Shown here: in pieces, positions 36,201 to 48,000 of the stretch
How the letters are laid out: every line of letters begins with the position of its first letter
Position numbering within the stretch: position 1 is the first letter of the stretch
NCBI GenBank assembly: GCA_905331475.1
Contig: CAJNYU010004617.1
Coordinates: 194,036 to 258,035, forward strand
Origin: Rotaria socialis
Taxonomy: Eukaryota > Rotifera > Eurotatoria > Philodinida > Philodinidae
Direction: 5' to 3'
Length of the DNA stretch: 64,000 nt
Program-made: the position numbers and the translations under genes
Notes under the pieces: generated by a model
Databases searched by the model: none
Told to the model about the DNA's origin: nothing
Seen by the model: the letters and a program-made list of their open reading frames with translations, nothing else

Positions 36201-39200
36201 TTAAAAATCAGTTGCTGCAATATCTGCAGATAATTTATCAATCATATTTCCTTGACTACTTGAACTTGTTGTATTGACTTGAATTATGGGTTGAGATTGC
36301 TTAATTGCAATATTCATTTTCAATGGTTGCTTTTGTTGTTGTCCATTATTTGCTACAGTTGTTTGTTTTTCTATAAACAAAAACAAAACGTGTGGGGAGA
36401 TATAGAGGATATGGAAAAAGAAAACTAGCCAGTTTCAATAACAGTCGTTGGTGATTGTTGTCCACCTGTCATTTCTTGTAAATACTTAAATGAACGTGAT
36501 GGATGTGTGTCAATTTTATTTGTACTGAATGAAAGATTTTGTTCGTCATATTTATTAGGTACTTGCTGTGGTTTATTATAACCCGTCAAAGGTTTCGAAT
36601 CGTTCTGTTCATCATTTTGTGTCATCATTTGAAGAAAACGAAACGAACGGGATGGGACTGTTGCGCCCGTATAACGTGGAGCTTCTGGCTCACGTTCACG
36701 AAAACTTGGTGGTGCTAAATGAATTTAAAAACATTATTTTAAGATCTCAAAAATAAAGTATTTTATCAAATCTATTACGTTTATTGTAAATTTCCATTAA
36801 ATCTTCTCTATTATTAACTGCTCCGCTTCGATTAATAGGTCCTTGTTGTGAATCACATTGATCTTGCAAAATTTTAAATGCTCGTGATGGCATATGACTA
36901 CCACTACCACGTCGAAGACCAAGCCTTTCAGCTGATATAGGAGTTTCTTCCACTGTTGTCTCTTTATTATTATCACCATTACTGGTATTATATTGTTCTT
37001 GTAAGTAACGAAACGATCGTGAAGGTAAACCTGATGTATTATTATAATTAGTGCCACGATCATTATTACCCATTTGTTCATCAAGGACAGCGCGAGCAAC
37101 TAGACATGAATCGTATTGTTTATTTTTCACATAATGAAGCAAAAGGTGATTATAGGGTGGATAAAAAAGATGTCTTACGTGAAATAGAGGTTATATGTAT
37201 GTTTGTATGAATGACAGATCGCAATCAATATACTTAATTTGTCCTTCTAATGGCACTCAATTATGTAGATAAGGTTACTGAACTAGATTGAACATGTCAA
37301 CATAGAACAAAAAGAAATGCTAATAATTAAGATTGATAGATGCGATACGATAATAAAATAAACTAAAATTATGGTTTAACAAATAATTCATATGGTCAGT
37401 AAAGATTTCATTAAATTCAGTCTCGAAATTAATTAATTCAAAATATCTAGATGTGGAATTTTCCTACAGAAAGATATTCCGTCAGTATTCTAAATTCTCC
37501 ATAAGAAAGTTTATCATTTAATTTTAAACTAATACTTTGTACATAGGCAAGTCTTAACGAAAATCGTTCACATTCAATGTCTTATCATTTTTTCTACCGT
37601 AGTATAGTATTGCTATAATAGAAGTATACCGTATCATATACAACAATACACACATTAGATGGTGTTATATCGAAAAAAAAGTACCCGAAGCTTCTACAAT
37701 GAACTATTGTTATTAAGGTCCAAGCCGGTGTAAAATTTCCAGTCATAATTCTAAAATGAATCTTCCTGCGGGAAACTATGACGTTGACTTTGGAAATAAA
37801 GTAAACATGTAAAATGTGTACAGTAATAAACTAAGGACGCGAACTTTCTTCAAGGTATTCATCGATTATATAATGTTTTATAATGCACGTAGTCTCCTCG
37901 ATTGAAAAGTGATTTATCAGTTATGATCATGCTATTGCTTTAGTATAAAAATTTGATCAATACATCAGTTATTTCGATATTAAAACAAAATCATTACATA
38001 AGCTCTCTATTGTTCAAAAGCAATATGAATAATTTTTCACTTATTTTTTTTTTCTTTTGAAGAATTCAATCATAATGATCATTTAATATTTCTATATCAG
38101 TTGCTTCTACGTACAGATCATAATGTCTAGTGTTCGTCAAGGACATAGTTATTTGATGATTAGTCGTCACTCAAAAGTCTAATCACTGATGAATGTAACA
38201 AAAAGAAAAGGTCAGAAGTCTACCTGCTGATTTGTTCGTCACCGCTGTTGTTGTTGTTGCCGTCGCTGCTGATGTCGATTGTGATGGTGGTGCAACTGCA
38301 GTAGGTACAGTTTTTTCACTATCCGAAATCCACCCTTGAAGCATTTGAAATGAACGCGATTGTGTAACACTTTAAGAAAATAACGTTCCAATAGATTTCA
38401 ATCTCCTAAATTCAATACGCTGCTTACACGTCTGCATCGTGTTGTATATGTTTTTTTGCTGGTGTCGGTTGTTGACGCGCTTGATTAAATGGTTGAGATG
38501 GATTTTGTGGTACATAATGATGTTGACTTATGTTTTCAGGTGGAACAATCATTCGACGACTCATATTCGGATCTGATTCTTGTGTTTCGTTTGGTTCTTC
38601 AGTATTTGAAGTGTATTCACGATGACTAAAATATTCAAAAGAATATAGAACATCAAAAAATCCGAAACGAATCGATAAGTAGAATACGATGACAAGCTAT
38701 TATATTGTCGCAAATGAAGGTCATCATCAACATCATAATCTCATTGAAGCTCAATATGGTCAAGTTTACTATCGTATTCTATCGTCTCGTTTTTCATTTT
38801 GCTCTGTTCTTCTATTACATTTTTCTCATCCTATTTATTACACAAGTTTTTTTTCACCATCTTAAAAACGATACGCTCGTGTAAGAATTAAGGCTCTTGA
38901 AGAGCGAATTCATGAGTTCACAAATATTGTTTTTTTTCGTTCTGAAAATACTAAAATCAAGTAATAAAAATTTTCGATCATGTTTTTATTGAGTAATCAT
39001 ACTATTGTTAAGTATTGATTCACATAAACATTATATTCAGTCTCGTTTTCATCCATTCTTTGAATGGCTCAAATAAAATATTAAAAAAAGAAAGGTAAAA
39101 GATAAAATATCTCTGCATTACTGACGCACACCGTACTATTAAAATATCTATAGTAAATGTGGATTGTCATAAAATAAAAAAGAACAACATTGACTATATT

Positions 39201-40615
39201 GATAACTAGTTTTATTTTTATCAGATTATTAGATGTTTCACACTTTTACCATGCTTTTGACCTCTATCATTGTCATGTATGTTGTGGATGATGACAAGTA
39301 AAGAAAAGTATTATATCCTAAAAAGAATACTCAACCATAGTCTGTCAACATTGATAGGGACTATAGAAGATGAAGCGTTATGGTTATGTAATCATACCGT
39401 CTAACACGTGCTGATTCACGTATTTTTGAAAGATCAAGACCACCTGGTGTATATGTAAACGGTTTCGGACCGCCAGGACGACTTAGACTTTTAGCAAGAA
39501 TAGCAGGAATATTTGCAGTTTCCTATAGAAAAATAAAACAACGCTAATATTCAATTTGATCATTATTTACTGTTGTATTTTCGCTCGATGTAGGAGATTC
39601 GTCAATTGGTCGACTTTTCAACGAGGCTGCTGCATTTGCTATAAGATCAGCATCAAATATCGGTGCTCGTGGCACATTGACAAGAGGCATTGGTGGGGGA
39701 AGTGATGGAGGTGGCGGCGGCATCTGATCTGAACTAAAGAAAATCAAATGAGTAAAGTTTTTATTAGTCGACAAGAGGTGCATTGAACATAGGAGATGAT
39801 GACTGACCATACTGTTGATGCTGTTGTTGTTGAAAGCCATGTTGATAGTTGGGCTGCTGTTGATAATTCGATGGTTGCTGAAAATTTTGTTGGTAATATG
39901 GCTGTTGTTGTTGAAAGTTCTGTTGGTAATAAGGTACTGGTGGTTGTTGCTGTTGTTGGAAGTTTTGTGGGTAATATGGCTGCTGCTGTTGTTGTTGTTG
40001 CTGCTGCCCGGCTGGTCTCCAGGTGGCAGCTATGGGAGCAGGGCGTGGTGATGCTACACCTACTGGATATGAATAACCGACTCTGAAATTATGATAAGCT
40101 TAATAGTACAATAATCATCAAGAAAATGTTTCAAGATGTATACTTATGAACTGTAAGAAAAAGAGCATTAGCACAACGTTGAATAAGCTCGAGCGCATCT
40201 CGATGTGATATATTCGTGACATTATTGCCAGCTATTTCCATTATCATATCACCTGGATCAAGTTTGCCATCAGCAGGTGAATCGGGAACAATCTAACAAT
40301 GCACATAAGAGGTTTTTTAGCCAAAAAAACTTTTGATCGCTAACTACAAATCTTTCTAGTTAAACATTAGTATTTTTTAGAACAAAATCTTCAGAAAACC
40401 GTCACCGTGTATTTATGACTAAATAATTGTTGTTTTCGTGTCTTGTCTGATTAATGGACGCACATTTGTATAATCCATCAAAATTTCTAGACATGTACAC
40501 ACAAAACTACACTCACATTTATAACAGTCAATGGTTCATTGTATTCTAAACCACCTTGAAGTCGAAATCCCCATGACACGCTACCATCTTGTCGACTAAT
40601 AAAAACTTTACTCAT
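36201..40615 (-). CDS. PDZ protein of the Zasp/PDLIM type with repeated PSRSF motifs
   Basis: Exons: 40517-40615, 40144-40292, 39808-40082, 39571-39728, 39398-39522, 38428-38625, 38224-38369, 36779-37099, about 36430-36714, and possibly 36201-36370. Residues 1-82 form a PDZ domain with the WGFRLQGG carboxylate-binding loop, closest to Zasp/PDLIM proteins of Z-discs and actin. Next come a glutamine-rich block (long Q runs near 39800-40000), a proline-rich segment PPPPPSLPPPMP, and SLSRPGGPKPFTYTPGG. Five copies of a motif of the form [P/Q]SR[S/A]F[R/K/Q]xLQ follow in the last exons. No LIM domain is seen in the window. The join to the last exon would need a GC-AG intron; otherwise translation stops after VIETG at about 36425. 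The role in muscle attachment is inferred from family. Confidence 0.82.
37100..38223 (-). other. Long intron of the PDZ gene
   Basis: About 1.1 kb between the TNKSAG exon and the VARAVLDEQ exon. AT-rich, no coding signal seen on either strand. Confidence 0.6.
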
Positions 40616-41872
40616 TTGATTTTCTTTAGTTCAGATCAGATGCCGAATATATATTTGTATCTTCCTGCATACAGACTGAGGACGATGTTGTTTCTCTTTT
40701 TTTCTTTTTTGTCGTTTTCTCGTTTCGCCTCGCTATAATAGAATACCAATATCCGCCAATATCAGTAATGCCATAAAAAAATAGAGAAAAGATAAATAAC
40801 AGCAAAAAAAGACGCTAGCGCCTGTTTGCTGTCCTTGGGTATGTACAGTGCTATGGAAATGTGTGTGTGTGTGTATATATAATAGTGAAACAAGACAGAA
40901 TAGAACGATAGTTGTTGCTCGATTCCTATACAACGTAAACTAAGCATAAAGATGATAAGAAAAAGAAGAAGAAACGATGTCACTAAACAATTGTTTTTCC
41001 TAAATATCGATATATTGATGGGACATCGTCATCGTAATAGTACGAGAGAAGGAAGGGATGACTGTGTTGCTCAATACAATTTATGTTATCAAGTGATGAA
41101 AACCGAAATTTTCTAGGCGAAATCAGAATGATAAGATACTGCATTTTTAGATTTTTTATCTTGCATTCATTCAGTAATTGTTATTAATAGACATCAGCTG
41201 TTCAAACTATAATTGATTTTTCATGCTGTGTATTAGAGTGTTCATAATTTATAGGACTTATTATGTTTTCACTAGATCAATAAGCAAATTGAATGTTAGA
41301 AAAAAAAAAGAAATATTCATCCATTGTGGATTAAACATTAAACTGCATAGTACTTTAAATTATATCTTTAATGAATGATCAAGGTCAATACAAACATTTA
41401 AAGAAGTTTTTGTTTATATTAAACATACGTGTACGAAATCATAATGAAGTCGAATCTATGTAAACAATGTATATTGAAATTAGCTATGAATAATCATTCA
41501 GAAGTATCAAAGTAACTTTGACTTTTTCGTTTCATGTGACCCATTGTTGTTCTTATTTCAGGATAAAAACAAATCGAAAGGCTACACATGTATGCGTTTT
41601 TAAATAATCTGAACTTGTTGAGATCAGTATTTATGCTAAACTTCTAAGATGAGAGAATTCAGCTGGACCTCTACTACACTATTGCCATTTAAGGATTTGC
41701 AGCATTGCAAAATCTGATCATTTCATCTTGCGCACGTTTATCTATGACTAGACATTTCTTTTGTCTATCGTGCAATCTGTCAGATTTTATTTATTAATTC
41801 GGTTAATATTATTACAAAAAAAGTCCTTTTTTGTAGATGCAAAATATATATATTTCGATTTGATCAATCCAA
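40616..41872. other. Intergenic stretch between PDZ gene and ACOT9
   Basis: PDZ gene promoter side plus the ACOT9 3' side. A short GT run lies near 40860-40873. No other coding sequence recognised. Confidence 0.45.
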
Positions 41873-43880
41873 TTAATTGAGATGTCGTTTGCCATCCAGG
41901 TACATCATTGCTTCTAAAAAAATTAAAAGAAGACGACATTTTATTTTTATTTTTATTGTTTTCTCATTTCATCTACCTGCATAAGTTTTTGGTACAACAT
42001 TTTGAAGTGGCTTTTTATTATCTTTTGTTTTGAAAATAAAATAAAAAATATTTGTTGTATGACGTTCTGCTGTATGAATGTCAACAACTTCAGCATTGAC
42101 TCGTGTTTGAATTTTATTGCCTTCAACATAAACAACCCTTGTCGTAAGAAATAATAATGAACCTATTTCAACGGGACGTTGAAACATAATGTCATCGACT
42201 GCAAGTGTACTTAAAGATTGTTTTCTAAATGAAATCAAAAATATTAATTATATTCTCAAAAAAAGCCTAACAGCCGTCGTAACTCACGCAAATAAACTAG
42301 CAGCTGTCCAAGCTAATTCAAATGATTTTCGCATTAAATAACCACCAAAAATCTTATTGTATAAATTACGTTGCTAAATAAAAAATAATAAGCACTTATA
42401 GAAACAGTATTAAAACTTACTTCTGGATGACAAAGATACATAGTACGTAAACCAGTTTCTTCCATCCACATTGAATTTTCTACCAAGAGACGTGTTCGAA
42501 ATATAGATGCACTAAACATGAAAACTCCGGTATCAGTCAGAAAAGGTCAACACTGAGTTTTACTTCGAAAGTTTTAAGGAATCTAAAATCGTTACATTCA
42601 GATTTTCCAAATAATAACGTTTTATAAGGTATGAAACATATCCTGATTATTTGTTTCAATTTCTATTTTTCAAGATTCCGATTTTGCATAGGTCAATGGA
42701 AAAAGTTTCATCGGGAAAGATAGGATTTCTAGAAATGTCAAACCTTTGATATGACTAAACTTTAAGGACAGTCGATTTTCGAAATTTGAAAATCGATACA
42801 CTACTGGCTTCTATCTTCAGAATATAAAAAATAAGTAAAAAGATGCATATTCACTTTTGTGTAAGTGTCTTGAGAAATAGATCATGAACAATCGTACTTT
42901 CGGATGTATCAGGTGGAATTTTAAATAAAGATTTATCTTGTTCAGTTAGACGTCGTTGACGATTTACTAAAAAAAGATTTCATAATGAATAGAAACCAAA
43001 TCATATTTACATTTACTTACATCTTCCTGTCTCAATAATTGCAATATCTTTTTCTGATGTTCCTACCAATGGATTCATTTTAGCTGATCTTTTTTTTAAA
43101 TAGCAACCAAATTAAAATAGACTAATTAAAAAGCTATTTTTCACTTTTTTGTTCTTGGATCTCTTGCGGCAAGAACAAACAACGCGTGAAGTACATGCTC
43201 CCAAGTGCCGTTATTGTCCTAAATATACTATAAATAACGTTTTCTTTTCTCTAATCGAATAATTTACTTGATCTATTTTTAAAGTAATTTCCATTGAACT
43301 ACTACCAACAAACGAAGCAAAACCACTTAAGCGTATATCTCGATCCATATGCATATGAGGTATAGCGACTTCTACAAAAACAAAAACTATTTATAATGTA
43401 AATAGAAATATTCTGTTTCTAACCTATACGATCGACAGCAGCAGTAACAATAGCTAATGGATGAACATTAACTGATTTAATTAGCTGTGGACTATTATGT
43501 TTATAACCAATATGAACTGCAAGGATAGAATAAAATCAATAGGAAAAAACGAAGAAAAATTTAATTTTCTATAAATACCAGCCATTGTATCAAGATCTTC
43601 AAGTATTCTTCCGAATCGTACTCTATTTTCAAAATTAGCATATCGTTCACGTAAATTTATATGAGATGCTAATAGTTCAAAAGAACAAATAAATGAGCGA
43701 AAATAGAAAGAGTTTTTCTACCTAATGGAATAATAGCTTCATCGTAACTTTCAGCTATCGTACGCGGAGCTAATGCAGAATCGACTTTGATATCATCAGT
43801 TAATTGAGCATGACTTCCGCTGTGATTTCCATGCCCAAATACTAATTGAGCACCAACTAACGATTGCAAACCTTTTCGAA
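41873..43880 (-). CDS. ACOT9: Acyl-CoA thioesterase 9-like, double hotdog (5' end not found)
   Basis: Hydrolyses acyl-CoA to free acid and CoA, in mitochondria in known ACOT9 proteins. The exon chain reads from VRKGLQSLVGA (43880 leftward) through IPLG, NRVRFGRILEDLDTMA, a VHPLAIVTAAVDRI exon, LSGFASFVGSSSMEITLKID, and LFVLAARDPRTKK. The second hotdog half follows: SMWMEETGLRTMYLCHPE, IFGGYLMRKSFELAW, VDDIMFQRPVEIGSLLFL and VVPKTYA. A last small exon gives EAMMYLDGKRHLN with stop at 41873-41875. These pieces align in order along human ACOT9. The first coding exon, with start codon and mitochondrial leader, was not identified; the first exon I see opens after an AG at 43881-43882. Introns are 45-110 bp except one near 42520-42860. 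It looks functional. Confidence 0.9.
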
Positions 43881-45072
43881 CTATTCAATATCAACAACAG
43901 CAATGAAACATGATATCATTCAATCTAATTCGATTTACCCTCATTCATCGTTTGTATCGAACGACATGGTATTATCGTATTCAAATAAGAACGCGAGACC
44001 AACAAATATAATCGATTATACATTATCTGAAATTAATTTCTATACCAAAAATTTAATTTTAAACCTATTTTCTATTAAATTGTCTTTAGCAGATATTTAT
44101 TTTCTGCAGTTTTTATGCATGTCTTGTAATGACAACATGCTGATTGTAATGTATGATGATGCAGAACAGATATATTAATTCCTATGACCTTCGCAACATA
44201 TAGATGTATATCTATGACAGATAACAAGGCTGAACTCAAGTTTCTCTCTATCATACTTGAAAATCATCATCAGCAATATATATATATATATATGTAGAAT
44301 ATATATCAAGAGTATTTTCCTATGTTAAACAATAGGAATAGACTGATTATAAATTATATACCTTGATAAAATGAGTGAATACAATGCTAATTTGTCTGCG
44401 AATATCATTTTTGTTTACAGATATATTATGAAGAAAACCAAACAAGGCTATTATCTACAATTAAGTAAAAATCACTTGAATAAATTTCTAATGAGATTTG
44501 TTCGTTCCTATTCTCAATTTATCACAGTAATGACATGCATCTTATTAATTGTGACTGGATGATCTACATCTTCCATTTTTTTCTCTTTTTCAAATAAATG
44601 ATCCTGTTTTAGAATAGCTGAAGTCTAATTCAATTCGTATATTATTTTTGTTTTTTCTTATATTGAATAAAGAAAAAAAATTAAAATGCTGCTATCATTG
44701 TTCTGTTTTTCTCACACACACGCACACCATTTTGTTCACGTTTATTCCTAGAATATCTCTCTTTCTCTCTAGACCACACAGACAAATTCGCGCATATAAG
44801 AATTCTTTAATAAAGAAAAAAGAAACGAACGCAGATATTGAAAAAAAAAAGAAAAGAAGCGAATGTGAGCTCGTGTACTGGTGAACATTAAAGACAATAC
44901 AGAAGACGAAAAAAATTACACACAGTTGGACGCACAAAACGACAAAAACAAAAAAAAAAGATTCCGAGAATAACAGCGATCATCGATCAAAGAGACGAAA
45001 AACAAGGAATAAATAAAGTACGAACAACGGGACATTGTAGTTAGATATACAGTGAGAGAAAAAGGAATATAT
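43881..45072. other. Stretch between ACOT9 and the ankyrin gene
   Basis: Must contain the missing ACOT9 first exon unless that exon is lost, and the ankyrin 3' UTR at right. A TA repeat lies near 44276-44292. Small + strand ORFs at 43864-44178 and 44371-44562 show no family features. Confidence 0.45.
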
Positions 45073-48000
45073 TTATTTATTAGGTTCAACATGGCTAGGT
45101 AGTGTACTATGTGGTGGCTGTCGTGCGCCGAAATTTTTAAGTACTTGACACACATGATCATGTTGCTGAGATTCGGCTAAATCATAAGCAGTTACATCTT
45201 GCTCTTCAAAACGGAATTGTTGATCAACATTGGCACCACGTTCACATAGGATTCGAACTGTATCAGCATGGCCCATAGCGGACGCGATGTGCAAACATGA
45301 TAAACCACTCTAAATAAATAATATTCATTTAAATCGAATATATCTCATCCAAGCAGCAAATTTCTGAATCAGAATTACGAGTTCACCTGAAAAATACGGG
45401 TCAACATTAAGTTGTATACATCAATATCGTCCAGATATGATATATAAATTATTACGGTTTTAGAGGATCGGGTAAAATAAATGTATATCAAATCTTCGTG
45501 GGATATATATATATATAAGAACTTTTATTTAGAGTATCAATATTCTGTAGCTACAGGTAGATGTTTCTTCACTTGAACTTGAATGGAACTGAACCGTTAT
45601 TGAAACTTTTATACTCGGGGACGCAGAAGTCAGTAGCCTAGCAGGGGGAGGCGGCATATACTTCTCTTATGAATATTCATGAGAAAGGAGCTTAAATTCA
45701 CTTACCTTTTCTGTTCCGTTAACATCAGCTCCTCGATCGATTAAATATTCGACAATATCTTGAAATCCTTTCGCACATGCACAAAATAGAGGTGTACGAC
45801 CAGCTGTTTCGCCCTAATAAAAAACACAGAGAGAGAGAGAGAGAGAATTAATAGAATTATCGTCAAAAAAAATTCTTCTATGTAATTACTTTTCCTTCAA
45901 TTTTATAATTAACATCTAAACCAGCTTCAACTAATAAACGTAATGTTTCGAATGAACCCGATTCAGCAGCAACAATCAAACCATTTATTTTTCCATCATA
46001 CAAATTTTTTGCTTCAACATCATGTCGAGCACCATTTTGAATCAGTAATCTTGCTAATTCAACATTATTATGTTGACATATGGCAAGGAATGGTGATGAA
46101 CCACGTTCAGATGTTACATTAACATTTGCACCTGATTCAATTAAATGTCGAATAATAGTTTCGTGATTTCTCATACATGCTATTAATAAAGGTGTTTGAT
46201 TTTCGATGTGAAGGTCACGTGCGACTTGTCCTTTTGGTGATCGATTAACATCAGCACCATGACGAATTAGTAGTTGAACAACATCCAAATGACCTTCCTC
46301 AGTTGCTGTATACAATGGAGTGGCACCAGTCTAAATATAAAACAAATAAACTATAAATATAAACATATAGATTCAATTCAATATACCATTGTTATAGCAT
46401 TGACATCGGCACCATTTTTAATTAGATATTCGCATATTTCTACGTGGCCTTTCTTGGCTGCACCAAAGAGAGGCGTCTAAAGAGAGAAAAAATTAAGTTT
46501 TTTTTGTGCTTTTTTTAGTGAACATTGTAGCTCGTCATATAGTTAACTATTTATGTATAAATTGAGAAAGACTAGGACATGTATTTCAATTATTTATTAC
46601 CTGAGGAGAATCCTGCATCTTTATCAGTTTAATACCTTTATATTGTTTACAATGAAACTACAAAAATGAATGCACTGATCGATTTTGTGTCTACTGAGAT
46701 TAGTTGAACTTCTACTACGGTTAGAAGGAAATATTCTTTCGAAAAATAGTTACCTGCCCGGCTAGAAAATTATCTTCAGCTAATTCGCCTTGTGGTGTTA
46801 TATTGACATCAGCTCCAGCTTGTACAAGTGCTTGAACAAGTTCAAAATTACCCGATTCAGCACAAAGAAGTAATGGCGATACGCCATAACGATTTTGTAC
46901 ATTAACATGTGCTCCTTTTTGTATTAAAAATTTCACAACATCAACGCGATCTTTTAATGTGGCCATAAAAAGTGCTGTTTGACCAGTTATATTTAAATTA
47001 TCAGCATCTTGACCACTTGGTGCAAAATCGAGATCAGCACCAGCTTCAACGCATGCTTCAATTATATCTAGATCACATATTTCCGATGCAAGCAAAAATG
47101 GTGTTGAACCTAATTTTGTAACGGCATTTGGATCAGCACCACGTTTTAGTAGTAATTTAACAACATCAAATTTTCGAGATTTCATTGCTGCATAGAGTGG
47201 TGTCCAACCAGTTATATTTAATTCATCGGCTAAGTTACCAAATGGAGCAACATGTGTTTCAGCACCGGCATTTAATAATAATTCAACAACATCTAACATG
47301 CCTTTTTGTGCTGGAATCCATAAAGCACTAACACCATAATGATTTTGAACACGAGGATTAGCTCCACGATCTAATAGATATTTAACAATGTCTGTTCGAC
47401 CTTCTTTAGCCGCACAAAACAATGGTGTTTGACCACATAAATTCATTGTTAAAGCCAATGGACCTAAATAATAAAGATATTAGAAAAACAATAAAAACAA
47501 GGTTTTTAGAAATCATATCTATCAATATGAACGATGCTAAACGAAAAATTATAAATATGTAGCATTTGCTTTTCGAATAAACAATCCGATAGTATTATAA
47601 ATATGCTGCAGCATACAATTGCTTTTGCAGTTAGTTAGTTTGTATGGATAGCTGAAGCACTTGAGCACAAATATTCTTCGTATCGCATCAACCTTCTATG
47701 CAGAACAATACTGCTAGTATTATTTGTAAGACAAGATATCGTTCTATTTAAATAATTAGCATCCTGTATCGTCGAACAGGTAATATTCATACTTCTCTGG
47801 AAAATATCTTCTGTCTATTTAAGGATTAAAATAATAATCTTTACTTATACATATATATATATATTATTCGATTTATATCCAGTAACGTTTATAAAAACAA
47901 GGCTCAATATTATTCTTCTTCAAAAAAGAATGTTTTCCTCGTAAGATCTTCTATAAGAATAGAACAAGAAAAAAAAAGAACTAAGTATACATACCACTTG

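Noticed and set aside
39796-40086. Plus-strand ORFs rich in Val/Leu opposite the PDZ gene
   Set aside because: Mirror image of the glutamine-rich exon of the PDZ protein on the minus strand.
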